Shown here: piece after piece, positions 42,362 to 54,545 of the stretch
Numbering within the stretch: position 1 is the stretch's first letter
How the letters are laid out: each line of letters starts with the position of its first letter
NCBI GenBank assembly: GCA_037367355.1
Contig: CM074696.1
Coordinates: forward strand, 1,054,001-1,118,000
Length of the DNA stretch: 64,000 nt
Direction of reading: 5' to 3'
Source: Neoscytalidium dimidiatum
Taxonomy: Eukaryota > Ascomycota > Dothideomycetes > Botryosphaeriales > Botryosphaeriaceae
Notes under the pieces: generated by a model
The model's database searches: none
Seen by the model: the letters and a program-made list of their open reading frames with translations, nothing else
Told to the model about the DNA's origin: nothing
Position numbers and translations under genes: made by a program

Positions 42362-42838
42362 ATGGTAGGTTTGCTCCTGGAAACTTTTATCACCCCCATC
42401 TTCGTGCGCGCACGCTGACCTCGCAAGGCGCACCGCATCATCACCCAGGTCGTCGTTACCGGTTCCCGCGTCTTTGGCCGCGCCTTCGCCGAAGCCTGGA
42501 GACAGGCTGCCGCATCACAGAAGTATGCCCAGGCCAATGCAAAGAACGGCAACGGAAAGACATTTGCCTCCTCCGGCTTGACCCTCGAAGAAGCCTGCAA
42601 GATCCTCAACGTTGCGCCACCCAAGGGCGGAAAGACTGATATGGAGAACGTCATGGACCGGTTCAAGAAGCTTTTCGATCTCAACGATCCGAAGCGCGGT
42701 GGCAGTTTCTACTTGCAAAGCAAAATCTTGCGCGCGCGTGAACGGATAGAAATGGAAGTGCGGACAGCAGAGCAGGCGGCAGAACGGGAAGCAGAGCTGA
42801 AACAAGGTTGGAATCCCAAGCTCTACAAGGAGAAATAG
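42362..42838 (+). CDS. PAM16: Mitochondrial import motor subunit Tim16/Pam16
   Basis: J-like subunit of the presequence-translocase-associated motor at the inner mitochondrial membrane; it holds Pam18 and restrains its stimulation of mtHsp70. The coding part of exon 1 is the ATG alone (42362-42364), directly followed by a 63-nt intron (GTAGGT...GCAAG). Exon 2 (42428-42838) continues AHRIITQVVVTGSRVFGRAF, the invariant family N-terminus. Product 137 aa. The degenerate J domain shows LTLEEACKILNV, then DRFKKLFDLNDPKRGGSFYL, with no HPD as expected, and ends LQSKILRARERIEME. Without the intron the protein would lack a start codon, which makes this model strong. Confidence 0.93.
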
Positions 42839-44247
42839 CTGGCCCATGGCGCTTACCGGAAGCATACTTTCTAGCCCGGTAACACCGTCCTCGCCGGCCT
42901 TTGCAGCATGCGGCATTCAGCGGTCGAAGCAGTTTGGGCCCTTGCATTGGCGCTTTGCATAGGAGCATTGTCCGGATCTATTGCATCAGCACGGAGTTTG
43001 GGAGTCGATCACACACGATTTTCATGGTATTTTCGAGGAAGAGCGTTTGTGGATGGGTATGAGGTCCGGAAGGACCGGAGGAGGGTTACCTACTCCACTC
43101 TTGACTGTACATTTATCTCTCAGACTTGTGTCAGTATTTTCCAGTGCGTATTATTAGAAAAAGAGCGGAAAGAGATTGAGCTTTGCACTAAATGCAAGAT
43201 ACTGATGCCTTGATAGGCACTTATGTAAAATTCATCAAGTATACTCGCGCCGTGGGTGGCAGAAGATATTACACTTTAGTATCCACGCAGGAACTCGAAG
43301 CAGTCGCACAGGCGTGAACGCCGCCAACCCCGTTCGACATTGCCATTCGGACAACTATACTGACCACTCACGGGCCATCATGCGGGAGAGTTTCGTCGTT
43401 ACAGCACCTTTAGAAACATGCTAGTGTGACCCTGGTAGCTATTTGTTTGGCCGTATACCATGCTCGCTTCTTTTGCGTTTACTTCCTAAATTCATGTACC
43501 GGCACGATTGGACAAGTTGCTCTGAGATATCAATGTGAAGTATGTCGCGGATGAATATCACAACAGTGATTCATGCTATAGCTACCTTACTGTATGCGAA
43601 GTTGCGCTCTAGGTCATCGGTAGTAGCGCAATTCTAATTGAATGACGTTTGTTTTATTCGTGTGGTCTTGTCATTGACGATAAGAGCGGGTTGGGGTCAC
43701 ATTGTCTATGGTACACGAAGTGCTTAACCATATTTGCCAATTTCGGGACGGGCTATTTTCTGGAGGCACCTGTACGATAAGACTCCGCATCACCGTCGCG
43801 GCAGGGATCCTCGACCGTTTTTCAAGACGTACTGTACTCATGGATGTCGCGGTCTTAGCGCTACAGGTCCTCTGCTGTTTCACCTCCCCCAGATAAATTA
43901 ACACTACTGGATGCTATCCAAAGAGCGTTAGAAAAATGAGCAAGTAAAATATTTCAAGACATCGCGGCTGCAGGTTCCCGCCAGACCCTGGCGCTGCTTG
44001 CAGCCTCAAGCAACGCACGGGCCTGATCAAGGTGACGTAAGCGAAGATCTGCGGGCACCCGGCCGGCTGCAGAATACGACCCCCGAATATTTTCGACACC
44101 GAATCCGCGACTCCTTCCCTCCTCTTCATCTAAGCCCATCACCGCGAACTCGTGCCAACGCCAATCCCAACGCAATTAGCAGCGCTCCCAACAAGACTCG
44201 ATCGAGCTTGCTAGCTCTTTTGCGCGCAGCTCGTTCAAACCGCAGTC
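42839..44247. other. 1.4-kb intergenic region
   Basis: AT-richer DNA between two plus-strand genes: 3' flank of PAM16 and promoter of the TRF4-type gene. No gene seen. Confidence 0.6.
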
Positions 44248-46475
44248 ATGTCGAGCTATCGCCCAAGCTACGGCAACTCGCGAGACTCTCGCGACCGTCG
44301 CGGCGGCGGACGCAGGTCGCCACCCCGTCGCTCTCCTCCTCCAAATATGTACCAGTTTGGTGGTGGCGACTCCTACAGGCCAGGAGACCGCAACGCTCGC
44401 GATGTGCCTCGGAACGGCGACCGACGAGAAGACTTCTCTTTCCGCGCCGGCGACCAAGATCTTCGCTTCCCACCCGCTGACGTGCAGCGTCCTCCTCGAG
44501 ACCGCAACAAGAGGCCCCAAGCCCGTGACCGCCGTGCCCGTCAGCACAACCAGCCTGGCCGTGGCCAGTGGCGCCCGCCTGCCCCTCATGAACGCGCAAT
44601 CCTGCAATCCACCCGCGAGAAGACCCCCGAACAACTAGAGGGAATGGCTGAGGGCAAAGTAAAGTTCATATCACTAAGTGATGTCTCAGACTCCGGGGCG
44701 GAGACAGACGCTCAGTCCGGCGGTGATGATGTATCGGATGCGGAGCGCCCACCAGCAAAAAAGGCTAAGACCTCCACAGACGACAATACTGATGCTGGCA
44801 ATTCCCGTCCGAAATGGTCGAATCCTGATCCCTACACTGCTCTTCCTCCACCGGATGAGACGCAAGCCAAGAAGCGCGATTTTGTGAAATTGATTCGCAA
44901 AGCCAAAGTTGCGGCTGAGAACGATGCTGCTGGCTCGAATGCTGTCACAAAGAATGAAGATTTCATTTCACTGAATTTCGATGATGAGGAAGGTCAGCAG
45001 GATAAGGACGACGACTCTGAGTCTGAAACGGACGCTGGCAATCAGCCCAGCAAGAGGTCGTTCAGTCATCTTGACCATCTCCATCCAGATCGTACGACCG
45101 TGTCAGAAGATCCATCCAAGAACACACTTACTGCGGCTTCGTTGGGGCCTCCACCCGGACTTTCAAACCTCTCGTCCAGGCCCTCACCGGCCAAAAGCCT
45201 TGATGTGTGGCCTCCGCCTCCTCCGCAGCCTCCCACGGGACCGAAGGCGATGAAACGGGCGCGAGAGGAAGAGAATGATGACCTTGAAAATCTACCAGCA
45301 CTTCCTCCCAAGGGCAAGAAACGCAAGCGCGAAGTAATTGATGGAAGTATCGTTGCCGACTGGCGCCCATCTGCAGACAGTTCGCCCACGCCATGGTGCA
45401 CGAATGATCACTCTGCAACGCAGTCCGTAGGCTTCTGGCTTCATAAGGAGATTGCGGACTTCTACGACTTTGTCCGACCTCATCCTTTTGAGAACGAAAT
45501 TCGACAGGACTTAGTGCGTCGCATTGACCGCGTTCTGAAGAAGTCGTTCCCGGGCTCTCAATTGCACTGCTTTGGTTCGTTCGCAGCAGGCTTGTATCTG
45601 CCAACTGCAGACATGGATCTTGTGCTTCTTTCCAAAACTTTCATTACTACTGGTCGCGGCAACGTCCAAAAGAAAGCACTCTACCAGACATCGAACCTTC
45701 TAGAGAAAGAGGGCATCAGCCAGCCAGGAGCCTCAGAGGTTGTCGCCAGTGCAAGGGTTCCAATCATTAAGTTGGTTGATCGTAAGACTGGTTTGAAGGT
45801 TGATATTTCTTTCGACAACTCCACTGGTATTATTGCCAACCGAACCTTCCAACAATGGAAGGAGATGTATCCTGCTATGCCCGTAATTGCTACACTTATC
45901 AAGCAGTACCTTGCGATGCGCGGTTTGAATGAGGTGTTCACTGGGGGTCTCGGAGGATTCTCCGTCATCTGCCTCGTTGTCAGTCTTCTCCACAATTGGC
46001 CTGCCCACCAGAGCAACAACATTATTCCACACCGACATTATGGCGATGTGCTGCTGAACTTCTTCGACCTCTATGGCAACAAATTCAACATCAACACTAC
46101 GAGGATCTGTCTCAACCCGCACGGGCTTGTGGCTAAGGTACGCATTTTGGACAAGAGAAATGTCAAGAATGTATCTACTGATCTCTTTAGGGTCCTATGG
46201 ATTTGAATGGAAAGCCTACCAGGGCAGATCGTCTGTCAATCATCGATCCCAACACACCGAACAATGACATCTCCTCTGGATCGCACAACGTCGTTCTGAT
46301 CCAGAAGTGCTTCAGCGAGGCTTTCAAACAGCTTCAACGACGTATGGCCGACCTGAATGCACGCCCTATTCCACAACGGAGGAACGAAAGCATCTTGAAA
46401 GTACTTCTCGCGGGAAACTACTCTTCGTTCGAGTGGCAACGTAACCGTCTGAGGAAGATTTACGAAAAGATGTGA
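44248..46475 (+). CDS. Non-canonical poly(A) RNA polymerase, Trf4/Cid14 type (TRAMP complex)
   Basis: Nuclear polymerase that adds short oligo(A) tails to aberrant RNAs and hands them to the exosome. Two exons (44248-46137 and 46191-46475) give 724 aa exactly. The N-terminal 370 residues are disordered: an RGG/RS-like start (RDRRGGGRRSPPRR), acidic Ser/Asp stretches, and a basic KGKKRKREV patch. The nucleotidyltransferase motif FGSFAAGLYLPTADMDLVLL starts at residue 442, placing catalytic Asp at 455 and 457, with the third at 519 (KVDISFD). The PAP-associated domain reads YGDVLLNFFDLYGNKF and the nucleotide-recognition segment DPNTPNNDISSGSHNV. The intron removes about 53 nt between GLVAK and GPMDLNG. 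The long disordered N-terminus is usual in filamentous fungi. Confidence 0.93.
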
Positions 46476-48515
46476 GAGATTGCAGGTGCCCTAAAGGCTA
46501 AGGTATATACTGGCTCAAATGCGAACAGGGAAGTCCCACCGCTGGCATTGGTCTTCCGTTGATGTGGCCGGTCTCAAAGTTGACACATCCGAAGTTGATG
46601 ACCTGTCTTCGAACTCCCAAGTCAACCACGGGCGTCAGCCCGTCAGAGCGCTTAGTTACTTTGTTGCACAGATTCGGCTGGACTAAGGTCGAAGCATCCA
46701 CTATTCTCCATAGATCACCTGCAATGAGGGATTCAATCACTGCGCGGATCGCTTACATACGAAAATTACCAGGTTTCGGCTTGATCACCTACCTGTGATC
46801 ATGAATGACCGGCCTGATTACTCTGAACATCAAGAATTCCCCGACAAAGATTCCATCCGCTTTGTTATCCATCTTATTGACTGGGTCGTATTACGATTAC
46901 AGTGTCATCGCTCGGATTGCTCATTTGAGACCCAAGTGGATCTCACAACTCTAGCACGCTGCATGTCAATCCAATTCGCGTCCTGCGTCACTGGCCTCCG
47001 CACAGGTGTGCTGCAGGCAGAAGTTTTGCAAAAGCGGAGCTACTCCCCTACAAAGAAATAATGAAGGGCGTACATTCGGGAGTGGAAAGGTCCAAGCAGG
47101 ATTTACCAAAAACAACTCTCCCGTAAATGGTAACCCATCGGGTGATGCACCGGACGACGGGAAGCTATCCAGTTACCCGCGGACCTATAAGACACCTGAT
47201 GAGCTCCGGAGGGTATTCAATAATCGATCTGCTTTTACTGCTTTTTATGGATAACGAACCATCACAGCGGGGTGTTTTAACTGGCGGCTTTACTTCCTTT
47301 TTGATTTTAGACCCCTTTTCTAGCTCCCATAATGGCTTCTCAAAATCAGGGAGCGCCTTGACACGGGCTGTCTTATCTTTCTTTCTTCTTTTTTTTTTTT
47401 TTTTTTTCCAAAGCACTCGGCCAGGCTTCGTTTCGACAGCAACGAGCAACTCCCGCGTCATTACCCAGACTTAATCACGCCTACCTCTACGAGTAAATGT
47501 TTCCCACATTTGGCCATCACTAATTATCTATGTTTCTCTATAGATTACACACGGACCGGCCAATGCTTTGCTCACCCTGAGCCAGGATTCTGCTCTTTAC
47601 CACTTCTTCTAGGAGGGACTCATGCTACAGACACCCCCATGCATATTGATGATTAGAAACAGGTACAATGAAGCAACAACATCAGCATGCTCTCCCTTTT
47701 CCCTCCTTTCAGGAACACTCTGGCCCTTCTACCATTTCCTCCTTCTTGCAAGGGGGAATTTGATGGCGACCCAGGGCGTTCTTGGTTGCGGGGCGAGGAT
47801 GCACGCACCCTTTTCTCGTTGCCGGTTGCTCGCTAGACGCGGGCCGGCGAGGAGGAAAGAGCAATGCGTAGGCACGATGCCGAGCCCACGATGACGCTAT
47901 TCGGCTGGCCATCTGGTTTTGGCGACCTTTCACTTGCTGCACGCGCGCTTGGCGTCGGGTAGAATTGGCATCTGTGGGAAACAATAGTCGGAGGGTAAGA
48001 TGGCACTTAGATAGTTGAGTTTATTGTTGAATTCCGTATGCGACTAAAGTTGGTGACATTCAAGGCTGTACACAACTACATGCTTTCAGACATAGCAGAA
48101 CCCTTGAACAGACAAAACACGAAGATGAATCGGAATTGCGCAATAATCAAACCCTAAGAATCGCCTCCTCGAAAGCAAATGCATAGAGAACAATCTTCTT
48201 AAGAGACGCTTGCTTGCCCGAAAAGAGTAGGGAAGGCTATAAGAAGAGCGGCGAATTTAGGTTTAAAATCGCCCGTGTCCCCTTTGCATTTTTGTTACCA
48301 GAAGTCCACAATTGTTTAATTTTTTTTTTCAAGCATGCCTCTCCATCGTTCCCCCTTTCCGTTAGTTAGTGGCTATATTTAACCATACTCGTTCATCGTC
48401 GTCTCATGTCCGTTATTATCGTTGAAGGCTGGTCTCCTCATCCGCTTCCGTCCCCAACTGTCTCCTTCGTAATGTTCTGGGAAATTCTTTGCTTCAATCC
48501 ACCAATTAAGACCTC
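46476..48515. other. 2-kb stretch without recognised gene
   Basis: Between converging genes. A minus-strand frame at 46740-46498 has an orderly-looking translation (includes VVDLGVRRQVINFGCVNFET), but no start, partner exon or family could be found; it could be a gene fragment. A run of about 20 T occurs at 47388-47408. The rest shows nothing. Confidence 0.5.
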
Positions 48516-50908
48516 TCACTGATCCTTCTTGCTTTCTGCCCCTGCTGCCTTCTCAATCAAGCTCTTCCCGACCGCAACAGTCTCCCGCCATCCCTTCTGC
48601 CTGTTCCAGAACTTATCCTCCAACCTGCTCTCACCCTGGCTCAACTTCCTAGCCTCCTCCTCCAGCGCATCGACGCCGATCTCAGCCGCCTGCTCCTGCA
48701 TCTTAGGCAGCTTCTCGACCTCCTTCAGGCTCTCGGCAAAGTAACGGCGGCGGATGAGGTAGCGCTCGCGGCGCTCTTTCTGACGACCGGGCGAGTCCAT
48801 CTTCGAGATCGCAACGCGGATGGCCCAGCGGACGGCAAGGAAGAGATGCTCGCAGAAGAAGATCGAGAGGAGGAGCGCCCAGCCCTTAATGTCGGCGGGA
48901 GTGCCGTCGGGACCGATGCCGTCGTTCCAGAAGAGATAGACAAGGGCTGAGGTTGTGATACTGCCAAACCAGGTCAAGAAGCTGAGGCTGTCGAGCCAGG
49001 GGCCGATGGTATCGGCTCGCCAGGGTGTGGGGCGCTGCATCTCAACGCAGATCTTGATGGCATCGGCACGCAGCTCTACCCAGTCGTTGATGATGAAGGA
49101 GACGGCAGTCAACGGCCAGACAACGCTGAAAAGAGAGAGATAACCGAATTGAAGGACCATTTCGCGAAGATCGGTTGTCACGTCGTACACGTCGAGCTCG
49201 GCCTCCTTGCGCACACGGTCCAGGAAAGCTGCCTCTTCAGGAGGATCGTTTGCAGCAACGTTGGGAACGGTCCCTCCGTTCTTCGCAGCGCGTTCACTCT
49301 GGATTTTCTTGTACTTGGCAAAGCCCCGACGCTTCAAGTACGGCACGATAACCTCCATGCCCAAGTTGACGACCTGCGCAGTCACCGTAAAGTAGATGAC
49401 CTGCTTCTTCAATCTGTCTGGGTTGATGGTCCATGAGGAGGGCCTCTGCAGCTGCTTTTCATCCTCAGCGAAGGGTTTGACGGTGAGGCTAAAAACGTCC
49501 AGGTAAGGGACAATATGTTGACCAAAAGGAACATAGACGAAGGCAGTGAGAATGATAGGTAGATAAGAGACAATGAAATTCAGCACGAAGATCTTCTGAG
49601 TCATGGCGGTTTCGTACGATCCATGCGTCTCATAGTTTTCGTAATCCGTCAATTGCTTCGCAAAGTTGGTCAGGATGCCCACGAGAATGGGCATGCACGT
49701 GGTTAGAATGCCGGTCGGTAGGAAAACCTAAGGTTGTTAATTGAGGAGTTTGAGAGTATAGAGATCCAAGACTTACCAATATCATCTTGAGAGGGCCATC
49801 GTAAATTTCTGAGATGAAAATCTCGATGCCGAAACAAGTAGCGATCAAACTGCCCAGGATAGCGGCAGCAGCCAAGGCGAAAGGGATTTGTAGCAACTGG
49901 CGCTGGAAACGCTTCGTGATCGGAAATACCTTGATAGTCTCACCGGTTACAGGGTCCTGGATTTCCTTTTCATGCTTGAAGTCCCTCCGTACAGTGTCGA
50001 TGGAAGACACGCCGCGAACGCCCCAGCGTACACCCAAATCGTACTCCTGGTGTTTCCACCATTCCGTGAACACGGTGCACCACAGCGCGTTAACGAGGGC
50101 GTAGATGGGAGAGAAATGGCCAAGGATGAGCCAAGAAGCGAGACCGAAGGCAGCAGGGAAGATTAAGAAGGTGAAATAACATTGGGTGAAAGCGAAGTAG
50201 AAGGCAACCTGAAACGAGTCAGTCACAGGAAACGCAATGGCTGAAATCACGTCATACTTTTTCACCCAGGCGGTTGCGGATTTCGTCCAAGTCTTCGGGC
50301 TTCAAGAGATACTGGGTACTCCATTTCTTGATCCAGGCGTGATTGTAGGCGTGGTCGTGTAGAGCGAATACCGACTCGACCTCCTTCCAGTCTCCTTCCT
50401 TCGGTGTTATACCTGCTCCTCCCTCGTCCTCATGATTGGTGATGAGCTGGTATATGATGCGAAGACGCTCGGCCTCGGACCATGGCTCGGATTCGAGCGC
50501 CTTTCGAGTCTCTCGTGGTGGCTCGGAGGATCGAATGCCGTGAATCCAATCGCGGACTCTGTGAGGAAATCGTCAGCGAAGAGTCGGCGGCCTAAACATA
50601 GGCGGAGAACACACCTCGATCGGTATACTTCGCCGTAGAGGTGCTCTTCGGAAGCAACCCTACAAAAGACGAGCACAGAGCTGTCCTCGCCATTGCGGAC
50701 CTCGGTAGCCAGGCCGACGGACGAGAGGGCTGTGATGAGCTTCTCGAACTTGGAAAGGGCGGTGTCCTTGTCTGGCGTCGAGACATCAGCGATTGGCGGG
50801 AATGCAGGAGGAGCGAAACGCACCGGTGTTGGCAAAGCGGTAGCTGATGACATAGTCGACATCCATGTTGGTTTTGAGCGCAGGGCTCTTGGGCCCGGAT
50901 GAGGCCAT
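48516..50908 (-). CDS. IST2: TMEM16/anoctamin-family protein (Ist2-like scramblase)
   Basis: Homologue of fungal TMEM16 proteins such as the Aspergillus and Nectria Ca2+-activated lipid scramblases and yeast Ist2, an ER-plasma-membrane tether. Five exons give 728 aa exactly: 50908-50824, 50771-50615, 50558-50258, 50208-49777 and 49727-48516. Exon 1 (28 codons) starts the cytosolic ferredoxin-like domain with NMDVDYVISYRFANT. The membrane part opens with VAFYFAFTQCYFTFLIFPAA and holds the family motif VFTEWWKHQEYDLGVRWGV. Later helices include FVLNFIVSYLPIILTAFVYV and FINDWVELRADAIKI-type Ca2+-site helices (sequence reads INDWVELRADAIKI). The C-terminus is a 90-residue charged tail without the long Ist2 extension. 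The length matches filamentous-fungal TMEM16 (about 735 aa), so a scramblase role is the better guess. Confidence 0.95.
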
Positions 50909-51421
50909 GTCTGCGTGCAGGTTGTTCGCTGGGGCGCGGTGTGAGCGGAGGAATCAATGGGTGAGCGGAGGGAGGTGGGAGGGAGTACGGTGGGAAAAAT
51001 GGGAGGTCATGGCCCTGAAAAGCAGGCTGCCTTCGTGATCCATGGTGGGAAGCTAGGGAGCTGCAGCAGGGCGGCTGGGTGTGCCCAGCAAGCAAGAGAA
51101 ACGGCGGGCGGCGGGACAAAGGCCAGGGCAGCGGGCAGCAGCAGCACAGCACAGCTCAGCGCAGCTGGGCCCCACGACGTCACCGTGCGCAGCCACAGAT
51201 CCCCGCGCCCATCACCTCGCCAGGACGTGACGCCAGCCAGCCGATCGCCCAAGCTCCCGCCCGCCCGCCCAGCTGCCAGCTTATCGCAGACCTCACCCCA
51301 TCCGTCCGTCCAAGCTCCCGACTGTCGCACAATCTCAAGTCATGGCTTGCGGCCCGCCCTGACCGAGCTAGCCTCCGTCTGTCTCCTCTGCTTTTGGCCC
51401 TCCGCTGTCTCCGGCGCGAGC
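50909..51421. other. Divergent promoter of TMEM16 and the metallophosphoesterase
   Basis: 513 bp GC-rich region shared by two divergent genes. The plus-strand frame is open through it by chance; the translation is Ser/Ala/Pro-biased and not family-like. Confidence 0.6.
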
Positions 51422-52426
51422 ATGCTACGCCGCCTACTGTTCGGCGACGACTCGCCCTTCGAGCCCACCAGCGTCGTCGTGCTATTCTTGCGTGCTCCGC
51501 TCAAATGTCTCATATACTTCTTCTACCGCTTCCTCAATGCCTTGCGCAGCGGTCCACCGCCCGCGAGACCATCAGTGCGCGTTGTCTGCATGTCTGATAC
51601 CCATACTCTTACCCAACCTATTCCGGACGGCGACATCCTCATCCACGCCGGCGACCTGGGCAATGCTGGCACAGTCTCAGAACTGCAGGCTCAAATAGAC
51701 TGGCTGGACTCTCTTCCCCACACTTTCAAGGTCGTCATAGCCGGCAATCACGACACCTACCTAGACCCTCGCTCACGCCGCACCCTCGCCGAGCCGGACC
51801 GCAACAAGGAGCTGGACTGGAAGGGTGTCCGCTATCTCCAACACACTTCCCTGGTCGTGAGGATCGCCCGCTCGCAACTCGACCCTCAAACCGGCTCTCG
51901 ACCTTCTCCACGCACTCTGAAGATCTACGGCGCTCCGCAGATTCCTGAGTGCGGTGGTCCAGAATTCGCTTTCCAGTATGCGCGGGGCCGTGACGCCTGG
52001 ACCGACACAATCCCGAGGGATGTCGACATATTGGTCACCCACACACCGCCGAAGTATCATCGCGACCTGCCGTTGCCTGATGGCATGGGCTGTGAGCATT
52101 TGATGTATGAGACCTGGCGCATCCGCCCCCTTCTGCACGTGTTCGGCCATGTCCATGTGGGCGCCGGGAAAGAAGTCAATTGGTGGGACGACGGTCAAAA
52201 GGCTTACGAACGTGCTCTGTCCAGACCAGTGACTGGTCTGACCAGAGGACTGTTGAGTATTCCGACCTGGATCGACCTGGCACTGGTGCTGTTCTGGGGA
52301 GTGAGAGGCGTCATATGGGACCGTATTTGGGGCGGTGAGGTGAGAGGCACAGTCTTGGTTAATGCCGGTCTTATGGTGGGCAACTCGGGGCGGTTGGGAA
52401 ATAGAGTTCAGGTGGTGGATATTTAA
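51422..52426 (+). CDS. Calcineurin-like metallophosphoesterase, membrane-associated
   Basis: Single-exon gene, 334 aa, of the MPPED/rhamnogalacturonate-lyase-adjacent class of fungal metallophosphoesterases; substrate unknown. An N-terminal hydrophobic segment (about residues 20-40, VVVLFLRAPLKCLIYFFYRF) may anchor it. The metal-site motifs are all present: SDTH (D-x-H), HAGDLGN (GD-x-GN), AGNHDTY (GNHD), VTHTPPKYH and FGHVHVGAG (GHxH). So the two-metal active site looks intact. A second hydrophobic stretch lies near residue 290 (WIDLALVLFWGVRGVIW). The ATG at 51422 is chosen because the open frame upstream lies in GC-rich promoter DNA; the next in-frame ATG would cut into the domain. Confidence 0.9.
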   Translation: MLRRLLFGDDSPFEPTSVVVLFLRAPLKCLIYFFYRFLNALRSGPPPARPSVRVVCMSDTHTLTQPIPDGDILIHAGDLGNAGTVSELQAQIDWLDSLPHTFKVVIAGNHDTYLDPRSRRTLAEPDRNKELDWKGVRYLQHTSLVVRIARSQLDPQTGSRPSPRTLKIYGAPQIPECGGPEFAFQYARGRDAWTDTIPRDVDILVTHTPPKYHRDLPLPDGMGCEHLMYETWRIRPLLHVFGHVHVGAGKEVNWWDDGQKAYERALSRPVTGLTRGLLSIPTWIDLALVLFWGVRGVIWDRIWGGEVRGTVLVNAGLMVGNSGRLGNRVQVVDI

Positions 52427-52785
52427 GCTCGGGCGACGCTCTAGAGATTCCGATAGACTTCGATTCAATTTGACACAGTGTATGTGCTACATTAATGCTC
52501 GCGATATAAGTGGTTCTGGTTTACGAGCTAGGTAGGAAAGACTCGCAAACAGCTTCAATACAAAAAAAAAAAAAAAAGGAATATATGGCCTATGAAGATC
52601 TGTTCACTTTCCTGCTGTACGCCTCATGTTCGCACAACACCATAATAGCAACTGTACTCATCAACCTCAGCTCAAATAAGTCAATGCCCCCCCGCCCGGG
52701 GGACTGCCAAACTCCACCAACTACAAACACGCACACTTCTTGAAGTCAAGAGACAGAAACGAACTTTCAGCACTATCCATCTATT
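52427..52785. other. Convergent 3' region
   Basis: 359 bp with an A16 homopolymer at 52562-52577. No gene seen. Confidence 0.6.
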
Positions 52786-53635
52786 TCAGACAGTCTCTCT
52801 CCTTCCCAGCCCCACATCGGTCATGCATAGCCCGTTCCTCGCCAAAAGTCCTTTCCTAACCCGACAGCCTTCACAATCATCACAATCACACCTCAGCCTA
52901 GTCGTTGCATGTGTCGTGCTATCACCACTGCCCCTCCTCCTCTTCTCCTCACCCGCAGCCCCAACTTCCTCTTCCCCGTGCACTCCACCTTCCGCAATAA
53001 CCCCCATCCCATCTCCTGGTCTACACTCCCGCCCCGCAAAAACGATAGCAGAACTGAAACCGTCCTCACTCTTCCGCCGCCCAGTATCCCCGCCCGCAGT
53101 GCCGCTCCGCACCTTGACGGGAATATACAGCTTCCCCGCATCGAACTCCCCCGGGCTTTTCTTCGCGCTTTCGCCTTCCGCTTCGCCCGAGTAGCCGCTG
53201 CCGCTACTGCTGCTATCGCTGTTCTTCGAGGTTGGCTCTTTGACGATTGTTGTGGGCTTGCTGGCGACCGGGGAGTCACTTGCCTGCGGCGGTGCCGCGG
53301 CGGGGATGGAGTTCGGGGTGGTGACTTTGGCTGGGGCCACGGTGGGCGACGTATGCGCGCTAGGAGAGGCGGAGATGGCCGGTGGAGAGGTAGCTGCGGC
53401 GAGTTGGGCGCGCGTGTGAGCGTGCATGATGCTGTACATGCGCGCATTAATTCTTGGGACCAAAGGAAAGTAATGCGCAAAATACAGGAGTGGATATTAT
53501 GGAACCAATGGAGTTGTATTTGACCGGGAAAGCACCAGTCTGGGGGGTAGTAAGGAGATCGTACCGCGTATACGCAACGGGATCCACATCGAAGTGGATA
53601 TCCGACCTCTTGGTCGCGATCGTTGTAGATGACAT
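52786..53635 (-). CDS. Hypothetical protein with C-terminal Cys cluster
   Basis: Proposed two exons: 53635-53565 and 53452-52786, 245 aa. Exon 2 is an open frame whose own first Met would be at 53463, 53451 or 53439. Exon 1 (MSSTTIATKRSDIHFDVDPV then AYTR) is joined by a GTACGA donor to INARMYSIMHAHTRAQLAAA, which keeps the frame. The middle is Ser/Pro/Thr-rich and disordered. The C-terminus carries RCDCDDCEGCRVRKGL, a tight Cys cluster that could bind a metal ion. No family recognised. Confidence in exon 2 is moderate; exon 1 is a suggestion. Confidence 0.5.
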
Positions 53636-54545
53636 ACTCTACACACAGATTCCGAAACAATTAAAACTTAGGAGAAAGAATACTTGGGATTCCTTCCCAC
53701 AATGTCGAGAAAACGACGACGGAGTGTAAACAGTGTGTAGATTCAGGTCCTTCGTTCCCACATCGTCCGTACACCTTCTCCTCTATGACCCACGAACGTC
53801 TTAAGACCACACTACACTGCTCCCACCACGCCGGTTCGCATACTGCCCTCCTTCATCATCTTCTACATCATTAGTCCCTCAGGTCCTTGAAGCTCACTGC
53901 TTGGTACTCAGCGATGTCTGTTCGCAACCAGCAGTTCTACTGTCGCCGCTTGAGATTCGTATTATCATCCACCCAATCAGATAAATGTTGTTTACCTTTG
54001 TCTCACAGCCTGACCAATCATATACTCCACTCTCAGAGTCTCTTTTGCCGCAATGGGAATAAGCAGGAATGCAAGGGTCCCATACCACTGTCACCCACCT
54101 CCCGGATTTTCTTTGTCCAGGGTCCAGCTTTTATGTATGTTTCGCCCGTTTGCGGGAGCAGCCTGTGGTGACGTCCGTTCCGCTAGCAGGGTCACCCCTG
54201 CGGACAGACGTCAAAGTAATTGACGTGATAGTGGTTGCGGGAACGTCGATATCCCAAGAATATTGAATGACTTCATTGTCTCTCGCTTTGCCCTTTCCAA
54301 TCTCTGTTCGCTCGCGGGAAGGTTTGGGCCCATTGTTCGCGCTGGTGCAAAGGAAAAGCTCGCTGATATAAGATTGAATCTAGCCCCACGGTTGAATAGA
54401 GTTTCAGGTAGCCTGAAGGTCATTTCGTCATCCAATAACCATTCGTTCTCCGATCCGGGCGTATGTGCAGGGCCAATCTCTCTTGTCCATCGTTAGCCGC
54501 TGGTACCGTTAGCCTAGAAGGAGAAGAGACAGTCTTACTGCAGGA
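53636..54545. other. Promoter region of the CFEM gene
   Basis: 910 bp between divergent genes. No further gene seen. Confidence 0.6.

Noticed and set aside
47388..47408. Run of about 20 T that could mark a retroposed poly(A) tail
   Set aside because: No adjacent coding remnant, target-site duplication or element end was found; homopolymer tracts also occur elsewhere in the window.
50957..51421. Open frame upstream of and in frame with the metallophosphoesterase
   Set aside because: Ser/Ala/Pro-biased translation of the shared promoter; the protein begins naturally at MLRRLLFGDD (51422).
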